A stretch of 64,000 bases of DNA, taken from positions 372,001-436,000 of the forward strand of contig VCCI02000003.1 of the NCBI GenBank assembly GCA_005938025.2. Direction: 5' to 3'. Source of the stretch: Inquilinus sp. KBS0705. GTDB taxonomy: Bacteria > Bacteroidota > Bacteroidia > Sphingobacteriales > Sphingobacteriaceae. Below, piece by piece: positions 51,497-60,037 of the stretch (the first letter of the stretch is position 1; each line of letters starts with the position of its first letter). The notes beneath the pieces are model-generated. The model was not told where the DNA came from and searched no databases. It saw only the letters and a list, made by a program, of their open reading frames with translations. The position numbers and the translations under genes were made by a program.

Positions 51497-51523
51497 ATAT
51501 TGAACTTGGCGGAGAGGGAGGGA
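51497..51523. other. attR: 27-bp repeat inside and beyond tRNA-Ser
   Basis: Identical to 34442-34468. It covers the tRNA 3' end with its CCA and part of the T arm, so the element supplies the missing end and keeps the tRNA functional. Confidence 0.9.
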
Positions 51524-51597
51524 TTCGAACCCTCGATACACTTTTGGCGTATACACACTTTCCAGGCGTGCTCTTTCGACCACTCAGACACCTCTCC
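51507..51597 (-). tRNA. tRNA-Ser (GGA)
   Basis: Reading the reverse strand: GGAGAGG acceptor start, D arm TGAGTGGTCGA, anticodon loop CTGGAAA with anticodon GGA, a long variable arm as in class II tRNAs, T arm GGTTCGAATCC, and acceptor end CCTCTCC-G-CCA with the CCA encoded. Total 91 bases. Insertion site of the mobile element. Confidence 0.96.
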
Positions 51598-51650
51598 GGA
51601 GGTTATAAGGAGCGCAAAGGTAAAAATATAACGCTTATGGGCAATAAAAA

Positions 51651-51678
51651 AGCAGCCCCCTAATATTAGGGGGCTGCT
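51651..51678 (-). terminator. Perfect palindromic terminator
   Basis: AGCAGCCCCCTAAT and its exact complement; on the reverse strand a T6 tract follows. It shields the tRNA-Ser gene from transcripts arriving from the right. Confidence 0.7.
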
Positions 51679-51867
51679 AAACGAAAACTCTAACTCACAA
51701 AAACTAAACTTATATGCTGTATTTAACTAACTATTATAATAGATGGTTATTTACCGCAAAGGTTTAAACGGTTTTAAATTATTTGGTGATTATGCAGATG
51801 TATATTTTAGTTATGTTTGCTGCGGATTTGCCAATAAGGGCATTATAAAAAAGCTTGTTTTGTTTCG

Positions 51868-52839
51868 ATGCTGAACATCAACGAGATCAAAAAACCCATA
51901 GCTGCAGAAATAGACGTTTTTGAAGAGAAATTCCGCTCTTCGATGAAAAGCTCTGTACCCCTGCTTGATCGTATTACCCATTACATTGTTAAGCGTAAAG
52001 GCAAGCAAATAAGGCCCATGTTTGTGTTTTTTTCGGCCAGTATATGCGGCGGAATTAACGAAAGTACCCACCGCGGAGCGGCCCTGGTAGAGCTTTTGCA
52101 TACTGCTACACTGGTGCACGATGATGTGGTTGATAACTCGTACCAGCGCCGGGGCTTTTTCTCGATAAACGCTTTATGGAAAAACAAGATAGCCGTGCTG
52201 GTGGGCGATTACCTGCTATCAAAAGGCTTGCTGCTGTCTATTGATAACGGCGATTTTAAGCTGCTTAAAATAGTATCAGAAGCGGTAAAGCAAATGAGCG
52301 AGGGCGAGTTGCTGCAGATTGAAAAGGTAAGACGAATGGATATTGGCGAAACGGTATATTACGAAGTGATACGCCAAAAAACAGCTTCGCTTATCGCATC
52401 CTGCTGTGCATGTGGTGCGGCATCGGCCGGTGCCGATGATGCCACTATCGAAAAAATGCGCCTGTTTGGCGAGAAGATAGGCATCGCTTTCCAGATAAAG
52501 GATGATATGTTTGATTTTGGTACCGATGATGTGGGTAAACCGCTAGGCATTGATATCAAAGAAAAAAAGGTGACCCTGCCGCTTATATATGCCTTAAATA
52601 ATGCCGATAGCAGCGAGAAAAAGCACATCATTAACCTGGTAAAAAACCATAACGACGACTCGAAGAAGATAAACGAGATCATCAGGTTTGTTAAGGAAAA
52701 GGGCGGGTTGCAATATGCCGAAACGCAAATGAAAACCTACACCGCCGCAGCCTTTGATATTTTAAATACTTTCCCCCCCGGCGAAGCCCGCACAGGCCTG
52801 GAGCAACTGGTGCGCTTTACCACCGAGCGTAATAAATAG
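51868..52839 (+). CDS. Polyprenyl diphosphate synthase
   Basis: The 323-residue protein has both Asp-rich motifs of trans-prenyltransferases: LVHDDVVDNSYQRRG (first, near residue 88) and FQIKDDMFDFG (second, near 212), plus GKQIRPMFV and the KEKKVTLPLIYAL region. It builds the long isoprenoid chain of menaquinone from FPP and IPP. ATG at 51868 fits the family N-terminus. Confidence 0.93.
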   Translation: MLNINEIKKPIAAEIDVFEEKFRSSMKSSVPLLDRITHYIVKRKGKQIRPMFVFFSASICGGINESTHRGAALVELLHTATLVHDDVVDNSYQRRGFFSINALWKNKIAVLVGDYLLSKGLLLSIDNGDFKLLKIVSEAVKQMSEGELLQIEKVRRMDIGETVYYEVIRQKTASLIASCCACGAASAGADDATIEKMRLFGEKIGIAFQIKDDMFDFGTDDVGKPLGIDIKEKKVTLPLIYALNNADSSEKKHIINLVKNHNDDSKKINEIIRFVKEKGGLQYAETQMKTYTAAAFDILNTFPPGEARTGLEQLVRFTTERNK

Positions 52840-52872
52840 AGCCAAATATTAACTTTGACAAATTTTTAAAAG

Positions 52873-53010
52873 TCGCTATCGCTCGTTCGGGATGGCATTT
52901 AAAAAAGGCTGTCATTTCGAACGACGGAGGAGGAGAAATCTTGTTCATTATGCAAATTCACCACCTGTCATTCGAACAAGATCCCTCCTCGCTATCGCTC
53001 GTTCGGGATG
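52873..53010. repeat. Intergenic repeat pair
   Basis: TCGCTATCGCTCGTTCGGGA(TG) occurs at 52873-52894 and 52989-53010, with GTCATTTCGAACGA and GTCATTCGAACAAGAT lines between them in opposite orientation. This is the layout of dispersed palindromic repeats common between genes in Sphingobacteriaceae. Confidence 0.6.
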
Positions 53011-53028
53011 ACATGGTGGATATAGTGT

Positions 53029-54225
53029 CTACTTCTGCTGTATGGTTATCCCATTCATATTCATAACACGGGCTACCATACCCCAGCCATAAAAATAATT
53101 AGTTACCCGCACCATCAACAGGTTATTGCCGGCCTTAAGCGGCACTTCAAATGTGGTGTTGGCTATATCCAGCCTGCCATCGGGGTATTTACGTATGGGT
53201 TGCGGGTAGTCGTTTTTATCCATGTAAAGCAAGCCGCCGTTTATATATACATGCACAAAATCGCTAAAGCCCAGTTGCATTTTTATCACCTGGTCGGTTT
53301 TTGAATGTATATTGGTTTTTAACCATACAAAGCGGTTTTTATTTTGCACGCCGCCGCCCCGGTTCTCAACCCCGCCAAACTTGCGCGTCAGGTTTATCAG
53401 TCCGCGTCGCTCGGCTAATATGGGCTCAAATTTGCTGGTATCATTCGGCATGTCGTCTTTCAAAAACTCCTGGCCGGCCTCTAACTGGCGTGGGGTAGTA
53501 ACATCCCAGCGGCGTATGTAGTTAACGTCGTGGTCGGTAAGGTCGGCACCTGCCTGTGGCGATAGCCATTCTGTTTCATTCGGCTTTATCACCAAATTGG
53601 CAAAGTAGGCCTGCCCGTCAAAAGCAATGCTGCCGTTTTGCGTATCGCCCTCCAGGCGGGGTATTTGCAGCGTAGGTTTGGCCATATCATTTAAATACAC
53701 CAGCATTTGCATGCCCGATATAACCAGTTTAAAGTGGTTCCAGCCGGTATTGTTAATAGCCGCGGGTGCCTGGTAGTGGTTCATCATATCCCAAAGGTTT
53801 ACCCCATGTAGTATGGGCGCGTATTGTATGGCATCGTTACGCTGTTCGGTTTCGTCGGGCTTGCAGCGCAGGTACACCAATTCGCTTTGGTTGGGGTTTT
53901 GCTGCCTAAAGTAAACGCTTAAAAATGCCCCACCTTTAAAGGGTAGCGGCTCGGCATCAAACTCAATGGTGCCGTTGGTAAAATCAACACCCTTTAATGT
54001 TACCAGTTGATTGCCGGGCAATATCTTCATGGCGTTAACGCCCTTGTAGTTTACGTATTCTACCTTTTGTTTAGTGGTATCAAAAGCAGCGGCCTGCATA
54101 GCAATATGCAATTCTTTTGCTTTGGCTGTTTTTTTGGTTTGCGCAAAAAGGGGTTGCATGGTAAGCAGGCAAAACAGTAACATTGTTAACTGTTTAAGTT
54201 TGTGGGGATAAGGTTTATTTTTCAT
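53029..54225 (-). CDS. Secreted protein with jelly-roll (LamG/DUF1080-like) domain
   Basis: A 398-residue protein with a signal peptide (about residues 1-29) and a concanavalin-like domain (VTLKGVDFTNGTIEFDAEPLPFKGGAFLSVYF, about 78-215), followed by a C-terminal beta-sandwich (about 290-398, FVHVYINGGLLYMDKNDYP, FEVPLKAGNNLLMVRVTNYFYGWG) like the sugar-binding modules of glycoside hydrolases. No catalytic residues are evident. It is divergent from the gene at 54313 with 87 bases between. Confidence 0.75.
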   Translation of the reverse strand: MKNKPYPHKLKQLTMLLFCLLTMQPLFAQTKKTAKAKELHIAMQAAAFDTTKQKVEYVNYKGVNAMKILPGNQLVTLKGVDFTNGTIEFDAEPLPFKGGAFLSVYFRQQNPNQSELVYLRCKPDETEQRNDAIQYAPILHGVNLWDMMNHYQAPAAINNTGWNHFKLVISGMQMLVYLNDMAKPTLQIPRLEGDTQNGSIAFDGQAYFANLVIKPNETEWLSPQAGADLTDHDVNYIRRWDVTTPRQLEAGQEFLKDDMPNDTSKFEPILAERRGLINLTRKFGGVENRGGGVQNKNRFVWLKTNIHSKTDQVIKMQLGFSDFVHVYINGGLLYMDKNDYPQPIRKYPDGRLDIANTTFEVPLKAGNNLLMVRVTNYFYGWGMVARVMNMNGITIQQK

Positions 54226-54312
54226 CTTTATTTTTGTTTTTGATAAAGTTGAGGCGATACAGCGGTAAACCCATATTCAAGTACATTCAAATACGTTCAA
54301 AGGCTTTAAGCA

Positions 54313-55581
54313 ATGGGGAAAGAAGAATTTTACGTAATAAAGGCGCGCCTGCTGGCCGAACAGGCACTGGCCTGGGGCGACAGCACCGAATGGAGCGACC
54401 TTGATTTTGAAAAACTTGGAGAACGAATATTTGACAAAACCGGCAGCCTGCTTAGCATCACCACACTAAAAAGGCTATGGGGCAGGGTAAAGTACGATAG
54501 CTCGCCCAATGCCGCCACCCTAAATGTGCTTGCCCGCTTTATTGGTTTTGCCGACTGGCGCGGTTTTAAGCAGCATATAGATGCCGAAAGGCCTGTTATT
54601 GCACCGGTAAAAACATCTACGCAAAAAAAGAAAAGCTATTTCCCTGTTGTTTTAGCGGCGGCTATAACGGCTGTTATTTTAGGCGTTATCATCGCCTGGA
54701 GCTTTAAACCCAAACCTGTTAAGGCCATAAACCTTAGTGTCCCCGTTAAGTTTAGCAGCCGTAAGGTAACAGAAGGCCTGCCTAATTCGGTAGTGTTTAA
54801 TTACGATGTATCGGCTTTGGGGGTTGATAGCGTTACCCTGCAACAATCCTGGGATACCAGGCGCAACGAACGCCTGTCGGCCAATCTAAAGGAGCATACT
54901 TCTATTTATTATTACCCCGGCTACTTTGGCGCCAAACTGCTGGTAAATGGCCATACTATTAAGGAGAGCCCCGTGTTTATTAAAACCAATGGCTGGATGG
55001 GTATTATTGAAAAGGACCCGGCACCTACTTACCTAAGCAATGCCGATATACACCTGCCCGGTGGTATGGGTATATCAGCAAAAACCTTGGCTGCCAAAGC
55101 AGGCACTACCGTGTTTAATAACTTTGAGATAAGCTTTAATAATGTGCGCGAATTTAAGGGCTTAAACGGTGGCGATTTTATACTGACCACCACCCTGCAA
55201 AATACATCGACCGCACAGGAATCATCGTGCCGCAAGGTGAGGGTTTGCATACTGGGTAAAAGTAATGCCATCATTATCCCGCTGGCCGATAAGGGCTGTA
55301 TATCCGACCTGTATATGTACACCTCATCTGAATGGGTGAACGGAAAAAATAAGGACCTGAGCGCCTTTGGCTGCGATTTTAGCAAGCCCCAGCAATTTGC
55401 CTGCAGCGTAAAGGATATGAAACTTACCGTAAACCTTAACGGCAAACCCATATTTACCGCGCCCATTACCCAAACCATCGGCGATATTATTGGCCTATCC
55501 ATTAGTTTTGAAGGGGCAGGGGAGATAAAAGATGTGAAATTGGAAAACAGTAAAGGGGTGTTGCTGGATGATAAGTTTTAA
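54313..55581 (+). CDS. Putative membrane-spanning regulator: HTH-like head, one TM, outer domain
   Basis: The 422-residue protein has an N-terminal helical domain (TTLKRLWGRVKYDSSPNAATLNVLARFIGFADWRGFKQHI, residues 50-90) resembling a DNA-binding helix-turn-helix frequent in Sphingobacteria, a basic linker, one membrane helix (about 109-130) and a large extracytoplasmic part with a PKD-like and a jelly-roll-like section. That layout suggests a ToxR-like one-component sensor. It may control the secreted gene it diverges from. Function inferred only. Confidence 0.6.
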   Translation: MGKEEFYVIKARLLAEQALAWGDSTEWSDLDFEKLGERIFDKTGSLLSITTLKRLWGRVKYDSSPNAATLNVLARFIGFADWRGFKQHIDAERPVIAPVKTSTQKKKSYFPVVLAAAITAVILGVIIAWSFKPKPVKAINLSVPVKFSSRKVTEGLPNSVVFNYDVSALGVDSVTLQQSWDTRRNERLSANLKEHTSIYYYPGYFGAKLLVNGHTIKESPVFIKTNGWMGIIEKDPAPTYLSNADIHLPGGMGISAKTLAAKAGTTVFNNFEISFNNVREFKGLNGGDFILTTTLQNTSTAQESSCRKVRVCILGKSNAIIIPLADKGCISDLYMYTSSEWVNGKNKDLSAFGCDFSKPQQFACSVKDMKLTVNLNGKPIFTAPITQTIGDIIGLSISFEGAGEIKDVKLENSKGVLLDDKF

Positions 55582-55592
55582 ATTTCTTCCCC

Positions 55593-55620
55593 ACCCTCTT
55601 TACGCTTGCGTAGAGAGGGT
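55593..55620. repeat. Intergenic hairpin repeat
   Basis: ACCCTCT and AGAGGGT arms around TTACGCTTGCGTAG, followed by GACGAACGAAGTGATGTCGG and a GGGGTGAG line that mirrors the CCCCACCC before it. Looks like another dispersed repeat and may also end transcription of the gene at 54313. Confidence 0.45.
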
Positions 55621-55715
55621 CGACGAACGAAGTGATGTCGGGGTGAGTCAGCCCAACGCATAAGTAAAATAAACCCATCAGCAACTATGTTACATAAACT
55701 TGTTAACTTCGTAAC

Positions 55716-56507
55716 ATGCAAGCCTTTGATCTCAGCTTACTAAAGTTTGGCGTATTTGATGTGTTGGATGTATTGCTGGTAGCTTTTATTATTTACCAGT
55801 TATATAACCTTATACGCGGCACCATAGCGGCCAATATATTTATTGGGCTTATTACCATTTACTTGTTGTATTTAGTGGTGAAGGCCCTGCACATGCAGCT
55901 GCTTACGGGCATACTGGCCAAGTTTGTTGATGTGGGTATCATTGCCATCATCATTGTTTTTCAGCAGGAGGTAAGGCGCTTTTTGCTGCTGGTGGGTAAA
56001 AATGCTTCGCTGCAGCGCAACAAGGCCTGGTGGAAATACTTTTTTGGCAAGGCCGAAGCCGAAAAGAACAACTACGCCCGCATTAAACCTATTATTGATG
56101 CCTGCAAAACCATGAAACAAACCCGCACGGGTGCACTCATAGTATTTGCCAAATACTACGATGAGCAGTTTTACCAAAATAGCTGCGAGGTACTTGAAGC
56201 CAAGATATCTAAACGGATGCTGGAAACCATTTTTCAGAAAAACAGCCCCTTGCACGATGGCGCGGTGGTGATATCAGAGAACAAGATCAAATCGGCCAGT
56301 TGCATACTACCCGTAACCGAAAAGGCGGATCTGCCCGCGCAGTTTGGCTTACGCCACAGGGCCGGCATAGGGGTAACCGAATCAAACGATGCCACAGCCA
56401 TCATCGTATCCGAAGAAACCGGCGAAATATCATACGCCAAGCAGGGCCGCATTAAAATGGATATCAGCTTCGCTGAGCTGGAAAAGCTGCTGAATAAGGA
56501 TTTTTAG
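55716..56507 (+). CDS. cdaA: Diadenylate cyclase CdaA (c-di-AMP synthesis)
   Basis: The 263-residue protein has three N-terminal membrane helices (about 8-85), and a DisA_N/DAC domain with the two catalytic motifs: SPLHDGAVVI (DGA near 180) and GLRHRAGIG (RHR near 212). It makes c-di-AMP from two ATP at the membrane. The usual Firmicutes partner CdaR is not adjacent. ATG 55716 gives the standard family N-terminus. Confidence 0.93.
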   Translation: MQAFDLSLLKFGVFDVLDVLLVAFIIYQLYNLIRGTIAANIFIGLITIYLLYLVVKALHMQLLTGILAKFVDVGIIAIIIVFQQEVRRFLLLVGKNASLQRNKAWWKYFFGKAEAEKNNYARIKPIIDACKTMKQTRTGALIVFAKYYDEQFYQNSCEVLEAKISKRMLETIFQKNSPLHDGAVVISENKIKSASCILPVTEKADLPAQFGLRHRAGIGVTESNDATAIIVSEETGEISYAKQGRIKMDISFAELEKLLNKDF

Positions 56508-56516
56508 AAAAGGCCG

Positions 56517-56546
56517 TCATGCCGTCCGCCGGCTGGCGGATCGGCA
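56517..56546. repeat. GC-rich palindromic repeat
   Basis: ATGCCGTCCGCC and GGCGGATCGGCAT form a stem with one bulged base around GGCT. It lies after cdaA and is much richer in GC than its surroundings, like REP elements. Confidence 0.5.
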
Positions 56547-56607
56547 TCTCACATGCCATTAATCCGCGCCTCAAAGCCTATCCTAAGAGAGAACCCCAAC
56601 AAGTTTG

Positions 56608-56976
56608 TTAGGGCTTAGCAGTAACCAACGGCGGCGTACGCTCTACCATCACCACAGGTATCCTTGATGAACCACTTAACTTCGCTATGGGCATTTTAGA
56701 TTGGCCCGGTAATACAGCAACCGGCATATGGTCGGTATTGTTGGCTACCAACAATTTGTTGGTACTGTAGTCGGTTAGCTTGCCTAAAGCGGCTAAATTT
56801 TGCAGGTTGTTATTCCCCTTTAACATGGGCGAGGTAAGCCAGCTGCTGTCGGCTTTAAACGGCTGCAAAAGCAAGGTATTATTTAAATTATTGTTAAGCG
56901 GGGCGGGTTGTTTTTTTTGAGCCATCAACTTACCCGACGCGGCAAAAAGTACGATCAATAATAAAGCCTTTTTCAT
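56608..56976 (-). CDS. Small secreted protein, unknown
   Basis: A 122-residue protein with a signal peptide (MKKALLLIVLFAASGKLMAQ) and a short polar mature part without recognised domain (NLNNTLLLQPFKADSSWLTSPM; ending RIPVVMVERTPPLVTAKP). Single gene. Confidence 0.65.
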   Translation of the reverse strand: MKKALLLIVLFAASGKLMAQKKQPAPLNNNLNNTLLLQPFKADSSWLTSPMLKGNNNLQNLAALGKLTDYSTNKLLVANNTDHMPVAVLPGQSKMPIAKLSGSSRIPVVMVERTPPLVTAKP

Positions 56977-57195
56977 GACGATTGGTGTTGTAGTGCTAAG
57001 ATAATACTTTTCTTTTAATGGATATTTTTGGTAAATGTTAAAATGGATTTTTTAACATTTCGCTGCCCAACTATTGTTTATATCGAATATTTTTTTAAAT
57101 TAGTAATACGGCAACCAACAAAAAAAACGAAAATGCCACACAGGCATCAACAATAATTTGCAAAACCCCACAGCGGAAGGAACAACAGATATATA

Positions 57196-57239
57196 AACCA
57201 AAGAAGCCGCCTGCTAATTAACAGGCGGCTTCTTTGGTT
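57196..57239. terminator. Terminator of the M1 aminopeptidase gene
   Basis: An 18-base perfect stem AACCAAAGAAGCCGCCTG with an 8-base loop, placed 14 bases after the stop. The 220 bases between it and the next gene are AT-rich with no gene. Confidence 0.8.
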
Positions 57240-57252
57240 ACTAAAAAATAGC

Positions 57253-59748
57253 TTATTCGGCTTTGGCAATATCGGCTAAAGCTTTATCAATAGCCGCCAC
57301 CGAAGCGGTGTCGCCCATGGCACTACGTGCAGCTTTGATACTGTTTAACGATGCCACAGCCTGTGGCGATACGCCGTACTTTTTGTACTTAACACCAAAC
57401 TCAGTTATTGATTTAATGCCCTTTTGAGCCCATTCGCTGCTTTTTATACGGCCGGTGAATGCGGCAAACTTGGCCATTAAGCCGTATTGGGTTTGGGGCT
57501 GGCTTTCGCTATAGGCGTTGTAAACAAACTCGTACTGGTCATCAGTACCGTTTGCTGCGTAAATGTTTAGTATAGCCTGGCTTAAAGCGCCTTTATTGTC
57601 TTTTTCAAAACCCTTAGCAAGGTTCATAGCATCGCCCGGGTTAAGGTCGCCCAGGGCGGTGAGGGCAGCACCCTGCAACGCATACGATTCGCTGTTTAAA
57701 GACTGTTTAAACAACGTAGTAAAGCCTGATGCCTTCAATTTACCTAAGGTGGAAATGGCGGCTGCCTTAACCAGGTTGTTAGGGTCGGTTTGCGCTAATG
57801 ATGCCAGTATAGGCTGTGCCGCATTGCGTACATCATCATTGCTCATATCCAGCAGGTTAATAGCTTTTATTTGCAGTGGGTAGTACTTATCGTGCAGGGC
57901 AGCTATCAGTACCTTTTGGGCGCCTTTATCGCTTTGTTTTTTGCCTGCTGCGGTAATGGCTTCGTTGCGGTCTAAATATAACGGGGCGTTAAAGTACTGA
58001 AACACCAGTTCGTCAAGCGTTTTGCTGTCGGTTTTGCGTGCCAGTAAGGCTTTATCGCCGTCTACATTCACCAGGTTAGGTTTAGTGGCTACGCTAAAGT
58101 TTAAAGTATCGGTTTTGTCGCGCATCCAAATTTGGTGGCGCTGTACCTTACCACCGGCATAAATATCAACCGCCATAGGTAAAATAAAGGCATTACCGTC
58201 CTGTGTTTGTTGCAGGTAAACGGTTTGTAATTTGGTGGTATCGTTATATTTATAGCTGATGTTAAGCGCAGGGTGGCCTGCGCCAAAATACCATTGGTTA
58301 AAAAACCAGTTCAGGTCGCGGCCGCTGGCTTCCTCCATTGCTAAGCGTAATTGGTGCGCTTCGCCGTTTTTAAAGGCATTGGTTTTAAGGTAAATGTTTA
58401 GGCCTTTGTAAAACGCCGCATTACCTAAGTAGTTGCGTAGCATATATAAAATGCTGCCACCTTTTTGGTAGGTAACCTGGTCAAACATATCCATCTCGCT
58501 TTTATAGTGGAAACGCACCAGATTTTTACTTTTGGTATCACCACCGTTTAAATAGCTTAGCCTGTCGCCGTTAATGTGGTCGTCGCCGGCATCTTTGCCG
58601 TATTTGTGCTCGGCCCAAAGGGTTTCGCTAAAATCAGCAAATGATTCATTCACAGTAAGGTTGCTCCAGCTTTCGGCGGTTACATAATCGCCAAACCACT
58701 GATGGAAAAGCTCATGCACAATGGTGCTGCGGCCGGCATCGTAATAGCGGTCAAGCAATTCGCGGCGGGTGCCCTGTACATATTCGCCATGTAGGGTGGC
58801 GCTGGTATTTTCCATTGCGCCGCTTACGTAATCGCGTACCACAATTTGCGAATATTTGTACCATGGGTAATCAACGCCTAATGTTTTCGAGTAAAAATCG
58901 ATCACCTCGGGTGTAAAACCAAATATATCTTTAGCGTAAGGTGCATATTTAGGCTCTAAATAATAGCTAACCTCTTTGCCTTTCCAGGTGTCTTTTGTTA
59001 TTTTAAAATCGCCCACGGCCATCATAAACAAGTAAGGCGAGTGCGGCAACTCCTGTTTCCAGGTATCTGTACGGGTGCCATCGCCATTTATTTTTTGCGA
59101 TGCTAAGCGGCCGTTTGATAAGGTTACATATTTAGCCGGAACTGTCATTACTATCTCGTCGGTAGTTTTTTGGTTCGGTTTATCAATAGTAGGGAACCAG
59201 CACGATGAGCTTTCGCTTTCGCCTTGGGTCCATATCTGTGTAGGTTTGTCCTTTTCGGTGCCTAGCGGGTTGATGAAGTATAAACCCTTGGCATCGGTAA
59301 TAGCCGCGCTGCCCGATGCTTTTAACTCGTTTGGTTTAGCTGTATAATCAATATAAATGGTGTAGTTTTCGCTGTTTTGGTAAACCTTATCCAGTTTAAT
59401 TAATACGCTAAGGCTATCCTGGTAAGTAAATTTAAGCGGGATGTTTTTGCCGTTTTTTACAACCGCGATGGTTTTAAGGTCCATGCCTTTAGCATCCAGC
59501 CTTAAGCTATCGGTAGGGTAAAAGTGAGGTTTTAAAGTAACCCATTCCTTGCCATACATATAGCTTTTTTTGTAATCGAACCGCACATCCAGTTTGGTAT
59601 GTATCAGATCGTTAATTTTGGTTGGGGTTTCGCGGTAGATCTTTAATGCCGGATCTTCGGGTTTTGGCGCGGCAGTTTGTGCATTGGCGGTGCCTAAAGC
59701 ACAGGCGCTAAGGCTACCGACTAATACGGCAGCGTAAAGAGTTTTCAT
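57253..59748 (-). CDS. Secreted M1 family metallo-aminopeptidase with HEAT repeats
   Basis: The 831-residue protein has a signal peptide (MKTLYAAVLVGSLSACALGTANAQ), an N-terminal beta domain, the exopeptidase line SGAMENTSATLHGEY (GAMEN near 308-312), the zinc motif HELFH (about 345-349) and the third ligand Glu in TVNESFADF near 368. The C-terminal part (about 600-800) shows HEAT-like helical repeats. It removes N-terminal residues from peptides outside the cytoplasm. Confidence 0.93.
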   Translation of the reverse strand: MKTLYAAVLVGSLSACALGTANAQTAAPKPEDPALKIYRETPTKINDLIHTKLDVRFDYKKSYMYGKEWVTLKPHFYPTDSLRLDAKGMDLKTIAVVKNGKNIPLKFTYQDSLSVLIKLDKVYQNSENYTIYIDYTAKPNELKASGSAAITDAKGLYFINPLGTEKDKPTQIWTQGESESSSCWFPTIDKPNQKTTDEIVMTVPAKYVTLSNGRLASQKINGDGTRTDTWKQELPHSPYLFMMAVGDFKITKDTWKGKEVSYYLEPKYAPYAKDIFGFTPEVIDFYSKTLGVDYPWYKYSQIVVRDYVSGAMENTSATLHGEYVQGTRRELLDRYYDAGRSTIVHELFHQWFGDYVTAESWSNLTVNESFADFSETLWAEHKYGKDAGDDHINGDRLSYLNGGDTKSKNLVRFHYKSEMDMFDQVTYQKGGSILYMLRNYLGNAAFYKGLNIYLKTNAFKNGEAHQLRLAMEEASGRDLNWFFNQWYFGAGHPALNISYKYNDTTKLQTVYLQQTQDGNAFILPMAVDIYAGGKVQRHQIWMRDKTDTLNFSVATKPNLVNVDGDKALLARKTDSKTLDELVFQYFNAPLYLDRNEAITAAGKKQSDKGAQKVLIAALHDKYYPLQIKAINLLDMSNDDVRNAAQPILASLAQTDPNNLVKAAAISTLGKLKASGFTTLFKQSLNSESYALQGAALTALGDLNPGDAMNLAKGFEKDNKGALSQAILNIYAANGTDDQYEFVYNAYSESQPQTQYGLMAKFAAFTGRIKSSEWAQKGIKSITEFGVKYKKYGVSPQAVASLNSIKAARSAMGDTASVAAIDKALADIAKAE

Positions 59749-60037
59749 ATGGTTTTTAGTTTGAAATTGTATGCATGCATAATATAAGCTAAATTATAGT
59801 TTTTTATAATAAGCTATGTATGTCAATAATATAAAAATGAAGCCCACATTTCCTGCGTTAGGGAAACTATATTATTTCCCTTTGAGACGATTAGGTGTAA
59901 TCCTTTGTTACAGGGAATTTGATAAATTTAGGGAGCAACTAATTCAATACAATTGTTACACAACATTATATATAAACCCCTAAATTAGCCATACCAATTA
60001 TTGCGCTAAACCATTTACCAAACCAAACCCGGTTATT

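Larger units (their letters stand above)
34442..51523. mobile_element. Integrative mobilizable element in tRNA-Ser carrying sulfur genes
   Basis: The element is bounded by the 27-bp repeats attL and attR, with the tyrosine integrase next to attR and the complete tRNA. It codes for integrase, excisionase-like HTH, a BfmA/BtgA-type mobilization protein, a DUF5712 relaxase, a zeta-toxin pair and the sulfur cargo. No VirB/Tra secretion genes are visible, so transfer would need a helper element. Near both ends (34524-34544, 51386-51405) are copies of TTACTCACCGAATTAC, likely recombinase or accessory sites. Confidence 0.88.
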
